From: Kutzneria sp044547355
GTDB taxonomy: Bacteria; Actinomycetota; Actinomycetes; Mycobacteriales; Pseudonocardiaceae
DNA length: 64,000 nt
Reading direction: 5' to 3'
NCBI RefSeq assembly: GCF_044547355.1
Contig: NZ_JBIUAG010000015.1
Coordinates: 124,001 to 188,000 of the forward strand
Shown here: one piece after another, positions 62,214-64,000 of the stretch
How the letters are laid out: each line of letters begins with the position of its first letter
Numbering within the stretch: position 1 is the first letter of the stretch
The notes under the pieces: generated by a model
Database searches by the model: none
What the model was told of the DNA's origin: nothing
Seen by the model: the letters and a program-made list of their open reading frames with translations, nothing else
Made by a program: the position numbers and the translations under genes

Positions 62214-63431
62214 GTGCCCAACATGTCCTCACTGGCGGCCCGGCGGACCGTCCTCGCCGCGCAGGGGTTCACGCAGCCCCGGCCGTCCGGCCCGGTGACC
62301 AGGCGACACCTGCAAGGGGTGCTCGCCCGGACCCAGGTGCTCCAGCTCGACTCGGTGAACGTCGCGGTGCGCGCGCACTACGCCCCGCTGTTCAGTCGGC
62401 TCGGCAACTATCCGATGGAGCTGCTGGACGAGGCGGCCTGGTCGCACAGCGCCCGCAAGCCGCGGCTGCTGGTCGAGTACTGGGCGCACGAGGCGAGCCT
62501 GGTGCCGGTGGCGGACTGGCCGCTGCTGCGGTGGCGGATGCGGCGGCACAAGGAGGAGCCGAGCAAGTACTGGCAGAGCTCGGGCGGGCACCACATCGCC
62601 GAGGACGTGCTGACCGCGGTGAAGGAGCTCGGTCCGATCACCGCCGGCGCGCTGGAGGACCAGCTGGGGCTCAAGGTCGAGCGCGAGCGGGGGCCGGGCG
62701 GCTGGTGGAACCGGTCGGACGTGAAGCACGCCTGCGAGTACCTCTTCGCCACCGGCGAGCTCACCACCGGCACGCGGCGGGGTTTCGAGCGCTACTACGA
62801 CCTCCCCGAACGCGTGCTGCCGCCCGAGGTGCTGGCCGCGCCCGAGGTGTCGGCCGAGGACGCGTACCGGCAGCTCATCGCCAAGTCCGCCGTCGCGCTC
62901 GGCGTGGCCACCGAGCCCGATCTGCGGGACTACTACCGGCTCAAGCCCCAGCGCTCGCGGCAGGCCGTCGCCGAGCTGGTCGAGGAGGGCGTGCTGGAGC
63001 CCGTCACCGTGGAGGGCTGGCGGCACCAGGCGTACCGGCACGTCGACGCCCGCACGCCCCGGCGGGTCGAGGCCCGGGCGCTGCTCTGCCCGTTCGATCC
63101 GCTGATCTGGGAGCGGGACCGCACCGAGCGGCTGTTCGACTTCTTCTACCGCATCGAGATCTACGTGCCCGAGGCCAAGCGGGTGCACGGCTACTACGTG
63201 TTCCCCTTCCTGCTCGGCGAGGACCTCGTGGCCCGGGTCGACCTCAAGGCCGACCGGGTCGCCGGCGTGCTCCGGGTGCCCGGCGCCTTCGCCCAGCCCG
63301 GGGTCGACCACGCCCACGTCGCCCACGAGCTGGCCGAGGAGCTGCGGCTGATGGCCGACTGGCTCGGCCTCGACGGCGTTGTCGCCGGAGAGCGGGGTGA
63401 TCTCGCCTCGCGCCTCGGGGCCCTGGTCTGA
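62214..63431 (+). CDS. winged-helix DNA-binding protein (HTH_42, YcaQ-like)
   Basis: 405 residues from GTG 62214 (GTG 62193 and ATG 62223 are alternatives). HTH_42 family, related to the interstrand-crosslink glycosylases AlkZ/YcaQ. LQGVLARTQVLQLDSVNVAVRAH at the N-terminus, WSHSARKPRLLVEYWAHEAS with the conserved aromatic/His cluster and LLCPFDPLIWERDRTERLFDF at the C-terminus are characteristic, including the QxD-type region (QLDS). Probably a DNA-repair glycosylase; activity not proved by sequence. Confidence 0.85.
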   Translation: MPNMSSLAARRTVLAAQGFTQPRPSGPVTRRHLQGVLARTQVLQLDSVNVAVRAHYAPLFSRLGNYPMELLDEAAWSHSARKPRLLVEYWAHEASLVPVADWPLLRWRMRRHKEEPSKYWQSSGGHHIAEDVLTAVKELGPITAGALEDQLGLKVERERGPGGWWNRSDVKHACEYLFATGELTTGTRRGFERYYDLPERVLPPEVLAAPEVSAEDAYRQLIAKSAVALGVATEPDLRDYYRLKPQRSRQAVAELVEEGVLEPVTVEGWRHQAYRHVDARTPRRVEARALLCPFDPLIWERDRTERLFDFFYRIEIYVPEAKRVHGYYVFPFLLGEDLVARVDLKADRVAGVLRVPGAFAQPGVDHAHVAHELAEELRLMADWLGLDGVVAGERGDLASRLGALV

Positions 63432-63505
63432 CCGGGAGATTCTCCCGGTAGGTCCGGGAATCCGCTCCCTACCGCCGGGAACCGCGCCGGCCGCAGCATC
63501 GGTGC

Positions 63506-64000
63506 ATGATCTCCACCCGCAAGTTGCTGTTCGTGCTGGCCGGCGCCGGCGGCGTGGCGCTCGCCGTCGCCGGGCCGGCTGCCGCCACACCCCAACCTGT
63601 GCCAGCACTGTCCGTTGCAGCGGTCGCCGTTGCACACCAGCCGTGCCCCATCCCCGCGTGCTCCCGGCTCGCTGACCTGATGCCGGGGCAGGACGGCAAT
63701 GCCGTGCCGTTCGAGGGCGGCCCGCCGACCAAGAACATCGCCACCGCGCAAGGCCGGGAAGGCGACCCGCCCGGTCCGTTCGCCGTGCAGTCCAGGGAAG
63801 GCGAGCCGCCGGACACGCTTGTCGCGCAAGGCCGGGAGGGAGAGCCGCCGGGGTCGTTTGCCGCGCGGCCCTTCGAGGGCGGCCCGCCGACGAAGAACGT
63901 CGTGTCCGGGAGCGAGGGCGAACCGCCTGGCCGGCTGGATGTTCCGCAGCCGATCCCGCCGGTCGCGGACTACGTGGTGCCCGTCCCGGCGGCTGATCCG
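63506..64000 (+). CDS. secreted repeat protein, 3' end outside window
   Basis: 165 residues seen, open to the right edge. Signal peptide about 1-27 (MISTRKLLFVLAGAGGVALA, then VAGPAAA). One Cys pair (QPCPIPACSR). Six repeats of [FRS]-E-G-[GDE]-P-P at residues 69-141, in the order FEGGPPTKN, REGDPPGPF, REGEPPDTL, REGEPPGSF, FEGGPPTKN, SEGEPPGRL, then a Pro-rich stretch. No family recognised. The first and fifth repeats are identical, suggesting internal duplication. Could be a structural linker or a repeat-type precursor peptide. Confidence 0.7.
   Translation, partial: MISTRKLLFVLAGAGGVALAVAGPAAATPQPVPALSVAAVAVAHQPCPIPACSRLADLMPGQDGNAVPFEGGPPTKNIATAQGREGDPPGPFAVQSREGEPPDTLVAQGREGEPPGSFAARPFEGGPPTKNVVSGSEGEPPGRLDVPQPIPPVADYVVPVPAADP

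Overview
The window is very GC-rich, with dense GTG starts and actinobacterial gene order (rimP-nusA-ylxR-infB-DUF503-rbfA-nrnA ... truB-ribF ... rpsO-pnp-M16 peptidase-dapB). An IdeR-type iron box, a DasR-type dre site and a DUF574 methyltransferase point the same way. I infer a filamentous actinomycete, probably of the Pseudonocardiales. No rRNA, tRNA or CRISPR array was seen.

Layout. 1-9.8 kb: a GMC (cholesterol-oxidase-like) oxidoreductase running off the left edge, coupled to an alpha/beta hydrolase with a Cys nucleophile; a large LuxR/LAL regulator; YjbQ; a class-V aminotransferase; a membrane protein; a ferritin-like/lipoprotein pair. 10-17.2 kb: the translation and transcription operon rimP to nrnA. 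17.9-28.7 kb: one 3580-residue secreted RHS/YD-repeat polymorphic toxin with three LamG insertions, an RHS core, a helical/Gly-Ala pretoxin region, a Hint self-cleaving domain and a GIY-YIG-like toxin tip, followed by an Imm26-type immunity gene. 28.7-40.7 kb: an archive of displaced tips. Partial copies of the same RHS core, pretoxin or Hint module, each carrying a different C-terminal toxin and mostly its own immunity gene, lie in a row with an IS5-type transposase remnant: an unknown toxin, an HNH toxin broken by frameshifts, a BECR-like toxin, an intact HNH toxin, a DNA/RNA non-specific endonuclease and a YwqJ-like deaminase. Orphan SMI1/KNR4 and DUF4265 immunity genes are also present. 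This block plus a GH18 chitinase, a GNAT and an APH-family kinase sits between nrnA and the MATE gene, which are usually close neighbours in actinobacteria, so it looks like an accessory insertion. 43-55 kb: MATE and MFS transporters, truB, an assembly gap (10 N with poor flanking sequence), ribF, an HTH regulator, rpsO, pnp, an M16 peptidase, dapB, a small TPR-like membrane protein and the DUF574 methyltransferase. 55-64 kb: a secreted GH27 alpha-galactosidase divergent from a ROK regulator with a candidate shared operator, a VTT-like membrane protein, a PBP-like transglycosylase that has lost its transpeptidase motifs, a GNAT, an iron-siderophore binding lipoprotein behind an IdeR box, a YcaQ-like winged-helix protein, and a secreted protein with six repeats of an EG(G/D/E)PP motif running off the right edge.

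How it works together. The RHS gene is the expression site. The downstream tips have no promoter or RHS shell of their own and keep up to 371 bp of 98 percent identity to the main gene, enough for homologous recombination to swap them in. The retained immunity genes would protect against siblings that deploy the older toxins. Many tips are truncated or frameshifted at different stages, so the locus reads as a history of toxin replacement. Elsewhere the window holds housekeeping operons and small carbohydrate and iron acquisition units with recognisable control sites.
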